Shown here piece by piece: positions 10,944 to 23,100 of a stretch of 64,000 nucleotides of DNA. A program made the position numbers and the translations under genes. Source of the DNA: Limonium bicolor (Eukaryota; Streptophyta; Magnoliopsida; Caryophyllales; Plumbaginaceae); NCBI GenBank assembly GCA_023374045.1, contig CM041780.1:29816337-29880336 (forward strand), in the 5' to 3' direction. Numbering within the stretch: the stretch's first letter is position 1; each line of letters opens with the position of its first letter. The notes beneath the pieces were generated by a model. It did not search any database. It had not been told where the DNA came from and was given only the letters and a program-made list of their open reading frames with translations.

Positions 10944-10981
10944 AAGCTTCGGGGACGAAGCTTTGTTTAACGGGGGGAGAA
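10944..10981 (+). other. Pre-PPT hairpin and PPT of S, first interior
   Basis: Arms AAGCTTC and GAAGCTT (loop GGGGAC), then CGGGGGGAGAA directly before the next LTR at 10982. The PPT primes plus-strand DNA synthesis in LTR elements. Confidence 0.85.
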
Positions 10982-13802
10982 TGTAATACCCTGAATTTTT
11001 GTAACCCTAATGGAAACCATAGTTCCATAGGAATTATTAGAGAACACGAGGAAACCATAGTGGTGGGGAAATCAACCAAGAAACCGTGGATTAAACCCTA
11101 ATTTGCGAAAGTCCTAGAAAACACTGAAATTCGGGAAGTTATTTAGAGTCAAAAAGCCCCGGTCAACTGTGGTCAAACCTTGGTCACCTTGGTCTGACCT
11201 CGGTCAAACATTGGACAGTAGTCAAACCTTGGTCAATGGTCAACTTTGACCATGATGATGCCGTTGATGATGCAGTGGTGATGCAGTGATGATGAGGCAG
11301 TGATGATGTAGTGATGATGTTTGGCATGACATAATGATGATGTAAGCGTCGAGGTGTCAAGAGATGATTAGTTACACATGGTCCAATCAAGAGAAGCCTT
11401 GTGTCACCTTCATTAATGAGGGGAGGTCACACATGGATGGTGGAGATTAATCCAAGCAAAATATCTACGATCCGACGGCTGTAATGAAGACATCTTCCTT
11501 AACCTCCTTACTATGCACTAATTCGTCCTTTTGTATTATTTTAGGGATAAGCCTTATCCATTCATTAATGAAGGAGGAGACACTCCAAGGGCTGGGATTA
11601 GTCTTAGCCAAGTGTCCATCATCCAAGGGGTTACAAAGGATAAGCCTTATCATTATAATCATTACCCTTAATTAATGAAAGAAATTAATCTCATTTAAGA
11701 GATCACTCACGCCATCTATAAAAGGTAGCTGGGTTCTGATTTCCTTGCCTTCTTCACACACCCTCACGCCATTATAATACCATAGAAGCTCATAGAAGGA
11801 TACACCCACCATTAAAGAAGAGAATTCAAGCTAGAAATCAAGAAAAAAAACAAGATTTCAAGAAGGGAGAAGAAGCTGGTGACCTTGGGCGAATTGGTTG
11901 GTGGAAGAAATTGATTCAATTAGCTAAGGAAATTGTAAGGTCGTGGCTATAATGGCAAGGAGAGTCCAGGTAACACTTATGCTCACCATTTCTTTCTTTA
12001 AACCCTGATTTTGAGCTTTAACTCTTGTTGATGGTAACTTCCGAACCATAGCTTCTATTGAGCTTAAATTTTGACCGTGCTCTTATAGTTATTACTAGAC
12101 TAAGAAAAAATTCAGGCGAAAATACCTTTGGGAAGTAGGATAATTTCTAGATAACTCTTAGGAAGGAAAAATGTGTTTTAAGACTCCATGAGTGATTTCG
12201 ATGGGATTTTGTTGAGTTTGGTGTGTTATTATACCTATATTAACTCATAATAATTGATTATAGGTGGTGGGAACTCGTGGTTAGACATAAAGATGCTAGG
12301 TTAAGGTGGGAGGGCTTAAATGGTGCTTTAAGTCTTGAGACTTAGTTAAATAGGTTTACGAATTCATCTTGCCTTGAAAGTTTGAGGGTATTCTTATATT
12401 TCCAATTTAGATCCATGGTCAAAAATCAGGTCGAACTCACTTGGGAAGTCATTCGAATTATAAGTGACTTGGGAAGTGTGTTGGTTGTTATAAGGTTTTA
12501 AGTGTGTATAAGTGAAATTGTGTGTTGGATATTGGATTTAATGGTTTATCTGGTCATTATAGTCCTAATATGACTTGTGGTTCAATTTTTAAGAGATGGT
12601 GAAGTGTAAAATATATAAGGAAGCCCTGTACGGTTATATATGGCTAAAACTTAGAAAGAAGGAAAATGTGTTTAAGTGTGGTTTTGGGTGTTTTGTTGCT
12701 TGGTTTAGCCTTGAAAGGTTTGGAATGATATTGGTTTGACTTTTTATCAGAAAATATGATGTGGATATCTTAACCCCTTTTCTTAGGATGATTGTGTGTA
12801 ATATTCTTCTGGATGGTTTTGGAAAAGATTTTTGCTGAGTTATCCATGTGTTGAATGTTGATTTATGACTGATAAGAGATTGAGTGGTTTCTGGTTGAGT
12901 GAATGGTATTTCATGGAAGGAGCTTATTATTACACGAATTGTGAATCTATTTAAGAGTTTTACAAATTATGTTGGTCATGATTATGAATGTTGGATTGAA
13001 AATTGTAGTGTGTGATACTATGTGATGGTGGACTTGTTGGTTGGTTGGATGGTGATATTGAGAAAGGCTATGGTTAGCCTCATTGAGAAAAGCTATTTGA
13101 GCAACTGAATATTAAGTCATTTTATGGCTTGCCGTATTGGAGACTGATTATTAGACTCCTACCAATGAATTGGGGTCGTCCTATGATCTACTCTTGAGCT
13201 ATGGTTAGCCTTAGGGGGTGTGCAAACTTAAGGACATAGGGCCAGAGAATTGAGATTTGTGGATTTAACTTTGTGATTCAGTGGTGGGGTGTGAGATTAA
13301 CCGATTGACGAGATACGAATGTGATGGTATTCCAAGGGCAGGTAAACTCTTATGTGTGATATACTCTTATTGCATTCCTCTGCTTGTGTGATGATGTTGG
13401 ATGCTTATTTGTTATGCAAAGAGTTTTTAAGAGAAAATGAATCTTACAGGGTGTTGTAATTGTTACTCAGTTTCGCTGATTTGTGCAACCCCTTCGTGTG
13501 TTTGTTGGATTTATGGTTGCAGGTGAAGTTAAATCTTTGTGTGATATTGCTCTTGAGCTTGGGACAAGGGAACACGCCGACATATCTAGGAATTTCATTT
13601 ATTAGTAAGTGGCAAACTCCTTGGAGCATGTTCGGGAGTTAGGTTGTAGGTGGAATAGCCTTAGCATCCACACTAGTTGTGTGGGTGTGGCGGTAGCACT
13701 CCGGTTTGGCTTATGTGTTATTTAATCTTCCGCTGTAAAATATTGTAGAGAAAGTTGTACAAAAAAATAAATAAATTAGGGTGTAAAAACCGGGGTGTTA
13801 CA
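10982..13802 (+). repeat. LTR 2 (middle) of element S
   Basis: Near-identical to LTR 1 and LTR 3, with intact TGTAATACCC and GGGGTGTTACA ends. It has TATA at 11717-11723 and a possible acceptor at 13522. It serves as 3' LTR of the first unit and 5' LTR of the second. Confidence 0.92.
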
Positions 13803-14529
13803 GAGTGGTATCAGAGCAGGTTTGGTCTTTAGGGAGCTTTGGCTGAGTTAAGATTAAATCTAGGCATAAAAATTTGACAAGCCGTGGGGATGGGAATTGT
13901 GTTTGTTGCTTGTTACCTATTTGTTTGATTGTTTGGAATTAGTTGTGATCGCAGATAATTAGGGCTATACTAGGATAATACTGGAACTTGTTTAATTGTG
14001 CAATTGCTTGAATCTGACGTGGAAGGTTGACCTTGATCTGGTCAGATGAAGGGAAACTGAACACAAATGAGGTGGAAGGATAGTTCAACACTGACACTGA
14101 CCATGGCAAGGTTGGAGGATTCCTGAAGCTTCCTGTAAGTGATCACTAAAAATTAGATCAGAGAGTAGCGCAGTGGAAGCGTGGTTGGAGTAAGACGTAG
14201 GTGTTGATTAGTGGAGAAGTAATTGAGGATAGTTTGATATTAATATTGAAGATTGATGCAATATGACACTTAAAGTGTTTGGCATGTTTATATGATCTAA
14301 ATTATTATCTTATTGCCATGTGGTGAATTATCTGAAGTAGATGGATTGTTATTGTCTGTAGTGAATGTTGTCACTTTAAGTGGTGAATTATTTGTGGTGG
14401 TTGAGAATCTTTGTGTTGTTATAATGCGTATAGTGGAGAAATAATGTTGATAAGTCTTATTGTTATGTGATGTGACTGTGAGGTGAGTTCAAGCTTCGGG
14501 GACGAAGCTTTGTTTAACGGGGGGGAGAA
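13803..14529 (+). mobile_element. Second interior of element S, non-coding
   Basis: PBS 13806-13817, conserved block about 14010-14150, tRNA-iMet mimic 14157-14188 (two extra bases AG after ATCAGAG), pre-PPT hairpin 14491-14510, PPT up to 14529. Near-identical to the first interior. No coding sequence. Confidence 0.85.
14157..14188 (+). other. tRNA-iMet 5'-half mimic, element S copy 2
   Basis: ATCAGAG, an inserted AG, then TAGCGCAGTGGAAGCGTGG. The core TAGCGCAGTGG fits the pol III A-box consensus. No B box is seen downstream. Confidence 0.65.
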
Positions 14530-17340
14530 TGTAATACCCTGATTTTTGAAACCCTAATGGAAACCATAGTTCCATAGGAATTATTAGAGAACACGAGGGA
14601 AACCATAGTGGTGGGGAATCAACCAAGAACCGTGGAGAAACCCTAATTTAGAAAGTCCCAGAAAACACTAAAATTTCGGGAAGTTATTTAGAGGTCAAAA
14701 AGCCCCAGTCAATGTGGGTCAAACCTTGGTCAACCTTGGTCTGACCTCAGTCAAACATTGGACATTGGTCAAACCTTGGTCAATGGTCAACTTTGACCAT
14801 GATGATGTAGTGATGATGCAGTGGTGATGCAGTGATGATGAGGCAGTGATGATGTAGTGATGATGTTGGCATGACATAATGATGATGTAAGCATCGAGGT
14901 GTCAAGAGATGATTAGTTACACATGGTCCAATCAAGAGAAGCCTTGTGTCACCTTCATTAATGAGGGGAGGTCACACATGGATGGTGGAGATTAATCCAA
15001 GCAAAATATCTACGATCCGACGGTTGTAAATGAAGACGTCTTCCTTAACCTCTTACTATGCACTAATTCGTCCTTTTGTAATTATTTTAGGGATAAGCCT
15101 TATCCATTCATAATGAAGGAGGAGACACTCCAAGGCTGGGATTAGTCTTAGCCAAGTGTCCATCATCCAAGGGGTTACAAAGGATAAGCCTTATCATTAT
15201 AATATTACCCTTAATTAATGAAAGAAATTAATCTCATTTAAGAGATCACTCACCCCATCTATAAAAGGAAGCTGGGTTCTGATTTCCTTGCCTTCTTCAC
15301 ACACCCTCACACCATTATAATACCATAGAAGCTCATAGAAGGCAACACCCACCATTAAAGAAGAGAATTCAAGCTAGAAATCAAGGAAAAAACAAGATTT
15401 CAGGAGAGGGAGAAGAAGCTGGTGACCTTGGGCGAATTGGTTGGTGGAAGAAATTGATTCAATTAGCTAAGGAACTTGTAAGGTCGTGGCTATAATGGCA
15501 AGGAGAGTCCAGGTAACACTTATGCTCACCATTTCTTTCTTTAAACCCTGATTTTGAGCTTTAACTCTTGTTGATGGTAACTTCCGAACCCTAGCTTCTC
15601 TTGAGCTTAAATTTTGACCGTGTTCTTATATAGTTATTACTAGACTAATATAAAAAATACAGGCGAAAATACCTTTGGGAAGTAAGATAATTTCTAGGAC
15701 ACTTTTAGGAAGGAAAACTGTGTTTTAAGACTCCATGAGTGATTTCGATGGAATTTGTTGAGTTGGGTGTATTATTATACCTATATTAACTCATAATAAT
15801 TGATTATAGGTGGTGGGAACTCGTGGTTAGACATAAAGATGCTAGGTTAAGGTGGGAGGGCTTAAATGGTGCTTAAGCCTTGAGACTTAGTTAAATAGGT
15901 TTCCGAATCATCTTGCCTGAAAGTTCGACGGTATTCTTATATTTCCAATTTAGATCCATGGTCAAAAATTCAGGTTGAAACTCATTTGGGAAGTCATTCG
16001 AATTATTAGGAAGTGATTTGGGTTAATGGTGTGCTTTAAGCTTGTATAAGTGAAATTGTGTGTTGGATATTGGATTTAATGGTTTATCTGGTCATTATAG
16101 TCCGAATATGACTTGTGGTTCAATTTTTAAGAGATGGTGATGTTAAAATATATAAGGAAGCCCTGTACGGTTATATGTGTGCTAAAACTTGGAAAGAAGG
16201 AAAATTGTGTTTAAGTGTGGTTTGGGTGTTTTGTTGCTTGGTTTAGCCTTGAAAGGTTTGGCATGATATTGGTTTGACTATTTATCAGAAAATATGATGT
16301 GGATATTTTAACCCCTTTTCTAAGGATGATTGTGTGTAATATTCTTCTGGATGGTTTTGGAAATGATTTTTGAGTTATCCTTGTGTTGAATGTTGATTTA
16401 TGACTGATAAGAGATTGAGCTGGTTTCTGGTTGGGTGAATGGTATATTCATGGAAGGAGCTTATTATTACACGAATTGTGAATCTATTTAAGAGTTTTAC
16501 AAATTATGTTGGTCATGATTATGAATGTTGGATTGGAAATTGTATTGTGTGTGATACTATGTGATGGTGGACTTGTTGGTTGGTTGGATGGTGATATTGA
16601 GAAAGGCTATGGTTAGCCTCATTGGAAAAGCTATTTGAGCAACTGATATTAAGTCATTTTATGGCTTGCCGTATTGGGGACTGATTATTAGACTCCTACC
16701 AATGAATTGGGGTCGTCCTATGATATACTCTTTGAGCTATGGTTAGCCTTAGGGGGTGTGCACACTTAAGGACATAGGGCCAGAGAATTGAGATTTGTGG
16801 ATTTCACTTTGTGATTCCAGGGGGTGTTGAGATTTAACCGATTGACGAGGTACGAATGTGATGGTATTCCAAGGGCAGGTAAACTTTTCCGTGTGATATA
16901 CTCTTATTGCATTCCTCTGCTTGTGTGATGATGTTGGATGCTTGTTTGTTATACAAAGAGTTTTAAAGAGAAAATGAATCTTACAGGGTGAGGTAATTGT
17001 TACTCAGTTTCGCTGATTTTGTGCAACCCCTTCGTGTGTTGTTTGGATTTATGGTTGCAGGTGAAGTTAAATCTTTGTGTGATATTGCTCTTGAGCTTGG
17101 GACAAGGGAACACGCCGACATAGCTAGGAATTTCATTTATAGTAAGTGGCAAACTCCTTGGAGCATGTTCCGGGAGTTAGGTTATAGGTGGAATAGCCTT
17201 AGCATCCACACTAGTTGGTGTGGGTGTGGCGGTAGCACTCCGGTTTGGCTTATGTGTTATTTAATCTTCCGCTGTAAAATTTGTAGAAAGTTGTAAAAAA
17301 AAAAATAAATAAATTAGGGTGTAAAAACCGGGGTGTTACA
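14530..17340 (+). repeat. LTR 3 of element S
   Basis: Ends TGTTACA at 17340, followed at once by the TSD GGACA. It has the W-box cluster, TATA (15260-15266) and a possible acceptor (17060) at the same places as LTR 1 and 2. Confidence 0.92.
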
Positions 17341-17345
17341 GGACA
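17341..17345 (+). other. TSD GGACA, right of element S
   Basis: Second copy of the 5-bp target duplication. Confidence 0.95.
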
Positions 17346-18582
17346 GCCTACAATGAGCGCAGCTCAAGGCAATAAGGCTTATAAGCCACAAATAAGGTGT
17401 GATATATAAATTTAATCGATTGTAAAAGTTTATGTTATATAAGTAAGTAAAGCGGATAACGAACCACTGCTAAGAGAGTGGGATACCTCCTAATATTGTG
17501 AGACCGCAAACAGCGGTAGATGGGTGAACTAGGTTCAGGGAATATGTTAAGGGTGGACCAATATGGTCATTACGGAGGAGGATTTGTATGGGAATGATAC
17601 GAAAGGTAGTGTTTATACCACTTGTGGAGACCGGAAGAGTAATAAGTCTAATAGCAACCACCATGGATGAGTGACGCTAAATGTGGGATGGATAATGCTC
17701 AAGGAGCATTAAGACTCAAAGACTAGAATATTCAACAATCAGCCAAATGAGTGGCGAACCATAATACGAGTGATGTAAGTATATGTGTGGAAGCTAATAT
17801 GACAGTGAATACCATATAAGTCGATGTTATACAATGAGAGAGAGCACGTGTGCAGTAAGCGACCGTTGTATAAGTGTTGTTAAATAATAATATGGCAGAT
17901 AAGACCAGTTATGAATTAAACGCAGTGGAGATGTAAGGTAAGTGATGATAAATAGACTGGGCAATAAGCCAGTAGTTGGTACTAGGTGATAAGGAACTCA
18001 GTGTGGATTCCGTTACTAATAAAAGATTTACTGTCAAGAGTTTACGCCTCTGCACTCTGTATGACTGAGTGTTTGGTATTGCATTTGAACAGTAATGATC
18101 GAGTGCGATGGAAAGGGTTTTGGAAATGTTAATTGTGGTGGAAACAGAAAGCGGCTTATAACGCCATAGTGATTGATGCATAGGAAATGCAAAGACATAC
18201 CAATGAAAGAGTACTTGTACAAAACCAAATGTGGAGGCATGATTAACAGTAAGTGACTACAGTAGCACTAACTGCCAAATATCGGTATGGAATATACCCC
18301 AAATGTTGGAAATAACCAAGAGAGCGCTACACATTAGGTAGTAGCTCAATCTCGACCTACAGTAAGTCGGAAGGGAACAAGTCAATCATTGTGAAATACG
18401 TAGCAGTTTACGCAGTAAGTTATTAGAGAAGTGGATGGAAAGTTTTGTAACTCACCGAGTTCGCTAACGGTAAGAGATACCACACGTCGGTTGAGAAACC
18501 ATTGTTACCAAGATAAAGGTGATAAATGGGAGATGTACAATACAGTAAGAATAACGAGTGGGGCAAACTAAGCTCTACAGTT

Positions 18583-18612
18583 ATTAGAGTTGCGTAGCAG
18601 ACACTAGTGAAC
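18583..18612 (+). other. Degraded tRNA-iMet mimic, element A
   Basis: ATTAGAGTTGCGTAGCAGAC at the same place, relative to neighbouring shared blocks, as the better mimic of element C (47383). On its own it would not be recognised; the call rests on position. Confidence 0.4.
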
Positions 18613-18863
18613 CAGTGATTCAAGTGTACACAACGTGAATAGCGAATATGAGTAAATGGCTAATTATTAACGCCTAGAAGCCTCACAGGCCAGAACCGAA
18701 ACCAGTTAAGAGTTTAAGCAAACTCCAATGAGAATTCTTGGTTTAGGGACTAAACCGCCAATATGGTCAAGATCCTCTAACCAGAACACATTGTATAACA
18801 GACCGCGTGGAAGTTGAAACACTTCACGACGGTAGAACTTTTTAAACTAATGATTAAGTGACT

Positions 18864-18898
18864 GATTACGTGAGCGTAATCCCTTTTAAGGGGGGTAG
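18864..18898 (+). other. Inner hairpin plus PPT-like tract, element A
   Basis: Arms GATTACG and CGTAATC (loop TGAG), then CCTTTTAAGGGGGGTAGAG. It copies the layout of the real 3' PPT 1.3 kb downstream but is not followed by an LTR. Equivalent in C at 47660-47694. Confidence 0.7.
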
Positions 18899-19384
18899 AG
18901 CGTAAAGCCTCTTAGTGTGTTTTACCGTACAAGTGTACGTGAGCTATGTTGTGCATAGCACAAAATGATTTGTTTGGATGATTGGTGTGTGCGTTACATA
19001 AACATACGCATTCATTCATGGTTTAATTGTGGTAACTGCGCACAAGAGATGTGAATACCATTGTGATAAGTGTGTTTATTTTGTTAACAGTTGTGTGTGA
19101 GAGTACAAGTGTAAGGGAGTAAAGAAACTCCCGGGAAACAAAAACCCGACAATGTATAAATGTAAAACCGTGTGTTGTATTTTGATAAAATATATGTATA
19201 TATGTATATAGTGATTCATGAAAGGGTATGGAACCGACATAGAACCTAGTGAGAATAAGATTCCCTAGGTAACAGGATTAAAGTGAGTGGAGATAACTGA
19301 TAGACGGAGTTCTATCCCTTGGAGATGTATGATTATGACTAGAATGACCAACAAGATAGAAAATTGGAAATGAGTGTATTATTT

Positions 19385-19498
19385 GATTTGCATGTGATCA
19401 AGGGAAGCCGAACACAAATTGGGGGTGGAAGGATAGTTCAACACTGATGCTGATCACATCAGGGTTGGATGATTCTTAAAGCTCCCTATAAGTGGTCA
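19385..19498 (+). repeat. Conserved interior block, element A
   Basis: GGAAGGATAGTTCAACACTG, then a hairpin CTGATG/CATCAG, then GGGTTGGATGATTC. See the relatives listed at 10470. Confidence 0.75.
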
Positions 19499-19909
19499 TA
19501 AATAACCACGCTAAGAAAGAAGCAAAAAGCATAAGTTGGACTTGGAGTTGTATGTGTTTTCAAAAGGATTTTCAATTGGTGTTTTCAAAACAGTCGGTTA
19601 ACATTTGAAATAAAGGATTCTCTTATACTTAACCTAGTAAAGAATATTTTTGTAGTACTTGCTCACGAGCTGAGGAGGCATGAGCCTTTGTCTTCGGACC
19701 GGTGACATGAGAAGTATATATGTTAAAGATTAAGTGATTGTTTTGATCTCCAACGGGACGGGACCCAGAAGGTGTCCATCGCGACCGGGTTCTGCGGGAT
19801 CACAGTGTATATAAAAGGATATTTTTGGTTGTTATACATGCTATGATATGTATGTGGTATGTGTAATAAAATATTATTTTGACTTGAGTTCCAAAAGTGT
19901 ATGTTACCA

Positions 19910-20075
19910 AGACCTATGGGTCTAAATGTTGCTAAGGTACCCAGACCCAAGAGTCTAAGGGTTGTATGTATGTGAAAATGTTGTTAAGATACCCGGACCA
20001 TTGAGTCCGAGGTTATCATGTGAGTATGTTATGTTATGTATGGATGTGAATATGTTACCCGGACCATTAAGTCCG
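19910..20075 (+). repeat. Hairpin array with TACCC(A/G)GACC units, element A
   Basis: Four hairpins: AGACC/GGTCT (19910-19923), AGAC/GTCT (19943-19956), CGGAC/GTCCG (19994-20009) and CGGAC/GTCCG (20060-20075). Units begin TTACC or TACCC and recur every 33-66 bp. Arms change together between units. Confidence 0.65.
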
Positions 20076-20161
20076 AGGGTGTGATGTAAAGTATGTTTGG
20101 TTATGGAAGTTTATTTCCAAGTGATTCCTGCGTTCTAATCCAAATGATGTGTGAGAAGTGT

Positions 20162-20198
20162 GAACTTTGAGGACGAAGTTCTTTTAAGGGGGGTAGAT
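20162..20198 (+). other. Pre-PPT hairpin and PPT of element A
   Basis: Arms GAACTTTG and CGAAGTTC around AGGA, then CTTTTAAGGGGGGTAGAT directly before LTR start TG at 20199. Confidence 0.85.
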
Positions 20199-23100
20199 TG
20201 AAATACCCCAAACCTTGATATATTTTTTAAATACTAAACTATGATATTTAAGGGCTAAAAAGTGCCTTAGAAACATCAGTGTACGATTTAAACCATGGTG
20301 AAAACAATAAAGTACCATAAATACAGTTTGAGCAAAACATGCTCTAAACTTGGAGTGAACTTGGTTGGGACCCAAAGAGCCTACCAAGACTTAGTGATAT
20401 TCAATTATGATTTAATAAGGCTAATTAAGTCCTTAGGAAACCTTGGTAGACAATTATACCAAATAAAACACAAATAAATACCTTAAAGTCAATATGGGCA
20501 AAAATGTGCTCTAAGCTTGGGATAAATTTGTATAAGACCTAAAGGTCATATCTATACCTTAATAATATGTTAATGAACATATGAAATCAATTACTAAAGA
20601 AAAACCAAGCTTGAAAACAAGTTAAAACACAAAATGTGCTTTAAGGAGCCTTAAAGCACATTTTGAAAAATTGTCTTGTAAATGAGTTTTGAATGGCTAA
20701 ATGTCCATCATTACTCTTTAATTAACATGTGTACTACTTAGTATCACATTTGGAAGTCTAAATTCAATGGGAAATCAAAAATTTCACAACTATGTGCCTT
20801 GTTTTTGTGAATAGTAACTAAAATATGCTAGTTTATGACATAAGTCAATATAAGTAAGTTAGTTGGTCAACAAAGACCATGATATGCCTAGTATGTAAAG
20901 GGGGCCGGTTTTCATGTGTGACTCACCACACTTGACCAATCAAATAAACAAGGAAAAGTAATAAAGCATAGTTACTATTTGCTTTTAGTTTAAATATCTC
21001 CAAAAGCAAGCTTTTTCACATTCTCTCATTCCTCTCTTGTTCCCACCGTAGCCAACCCTTCTTCCTCCTCTCTCTATCGGTTTAGCTACAGCAACAATGC
21101 CATCGCCAACTTCCATGGCTAGTAACTTCTAGCTCCATATACCAAATCAAATTCTAAGACCATATTTGTCTTAGTTAGGCCAAGCTCTACACTTCTCTTT
21201 TCAAACCTTCAAGAACTCCATTTCGGTGCCATGGAGATTCACCATTGAAGGAGCTTGAGCTCATATTTTCATGCCTTTTCATTCTCCTTTGCTTCAAGGT
21301 AAGGAAAATCAAAGAAACAACATTCCTCTTGTTTTTGTGTGTAACCGAGAAACACCCTTTGATGGTGTGTTCTTTTGATCTTTCATAGCTCCATTTCAAT
21401 CTTCAAAGGACAAGGAGGAGTCCTCTCTTGATGCTTATTCAAGCTTTCTTTTGTTTCCAAGGTAAAACAAACTATCCTAATGTGCAAAGACAATATGTAT
21501 AACCTAGGGTTTGTAAATGAGTTTAAGCCTGAAGCTTGAATGCTCATTGGTTTTACTTGTGTATTGATTAGAACATTGACAAGTAGCCAAGTACTCTTGC
21601 CGATTTCCAAACAAGGAAGAAACAAGAGTGTTCAAGTAAAAATCTTAAAGAAAAGAGGTAAACAAACTATCTCAATGTGGTTTAAAATGCCTTAGGAAAA
21701 AATGAGCTTGATTTGCTTAATAAAATACCGGAGGAGCCAATGGCAAATGACCTAGAGAAATGCTGTCAAGGAGTTTATAAAAGGGCATATGTGATGTTGA
21801 GTGTATTTGCAGGTCAAAGGCAATATATATGTGGGAAATTCAGTGTTTATGGTTTATGTTATTTAAGGGCCTAGGTGCCAAGCAATTTAAGTTTATGCAC
21901 TATATTGTGATGTAGTGTAAATTTGGTGAAGTGTTGTGTGTGAGAAAGTTCTTGATGGATTTAGGTGTTCTTGAATGTTAAATGGTGAGAAAAACAATGT
22001 GTTTTGGTATGACAATGTGCTAGGAGAACCCATGGAAAAATTTGGGTAATGTATAAGAAGTTTTAAGTGTTTAAAATGATGTTTAGGTAAGGAAGATGTT
22101 TGAACTTGTGAAGAAAATTCTTGGAAGGACATGAAGTATTTTTGGGGCTAAAATATTGTGGGAACATGCTATAAACCTAAGGGGGAAGTATATGAGTATT
22201 GAGCATTTAGGCAAGAAATGAGTAAGTGTTTAAGGTATAGAAAATGGAGTTTTGGGCACGTCGGAACTACCATCCGAACACGGACGTTCGGACATGCCCT
22301 GTTTGCGCGTAAGTCACCTAAACTTCGACCAGTGTCCGAACTACCGTCCGAATTTGGAAGTTCGGACACACCTATCTCTATATTCTGTTTTGGCCTCGAA
22401 CAACGTCCAAACTTGGGAAGCTCGGACGCATGTTCGGACAGTCGTCTATTTACACCCAATTGAGCCTCGAACAATGTCCGAACTTGGGAAGTCCGGACAC
22501 AAGTTCGGACAAGGCGCGTATGGACCAAAAACATTGTTTAAGGTTATAGGATGATGGGGATTATTAAGTAATGATGTTATAAGATTGTTAAGGACATGTT
22601 AAGTGAGTTATAATGACAATTTAGTGGGGGAAAAGTTGTATTAAAATGTAAAAGTAAAACAAGTTAAAATGTGAAGTTATTTAACTAGTTAACGGGGATA
22701 AGTTATGAGCATTAGACTTTAAACAATCTGTTACCCCGATGTTAATAAAAGTAAATGTAATGTTACCAGTTGTTCAAGATGTTACGAGGAACATATGATG
22801 GCACGTTAGAGTGAACCCCGGTGACAGGTATGGTTTTCTTGCAACCTGTGTCCTACCGGATTACACCGGCTTGTATGCCAATGTGTTTTTCTGTATGTTT
22901 GCCACGTTGTAAGATAAAACATGTAATGAGTTTACAGTAATTCATATATGTGGCGTGTCAAGTTCCGATACCATTTTACCTCGAAAGTGTTAAACTTAGC
23001 TAACTGAGCCTAGGATCAAATGAGAGATCGGTATTCGGAATTTAACGACCCGGACCATGGGACGTTCTAACCACGGCTATGCGTGAGTTAATTGTGTAAT

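Larger units (their letters stand above)
10257..10981 (+). mobile_element. First interior of element S, non-coding
   Basis: 725 bp with PBS, a block conserved in A, L and C (about 10470-10605), a tRNA-iMet 5'-half mimic (10612-10641), a pre-PPT hairpin (10944-10963) and a PPT. No protein frame is recognisable. Far too small for gag-pol. Confidence 0.85.
7451..17340 (+). mobile_element. Element S: triple-LTR non-autonomous retrotransposon
   Basis: Three LTRs of about 2.8 kb (7451-10256, 10982-13802, 14530-17340) alternate with two interiors of 725 and 727 bp. The whole block is flanked by GGACA at 7446-7450 and 17341-17345, so it is one insertion with intact outer ends. LTRs start TGTAATACCC and end TGTTACA (TTTGCA in the first copy). 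Each interior has a PBS and a PPT and no coding sequence. The usual route to this form is unequal recombination between LTRs. Confidence 0.93.
17346..20198 (+). mobile_element. Element A interior, 3' part, non-coding
   Basis: No protein frame is recognisable. Colinear blocks are shared with element C: 18029-18095 with 46756-46815 (TTTACGCCTCTGCACTCTGT), 18655-18780 with 47450-47560, and 19310-19380 with 48205-48260. Contains the degraded tRNA mimic (18583), an inner PPT (18864-18896), the conserved block (19385-19498), a hairpin array (19910-20075) and the terminal PPT. Confidence 0.75.
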
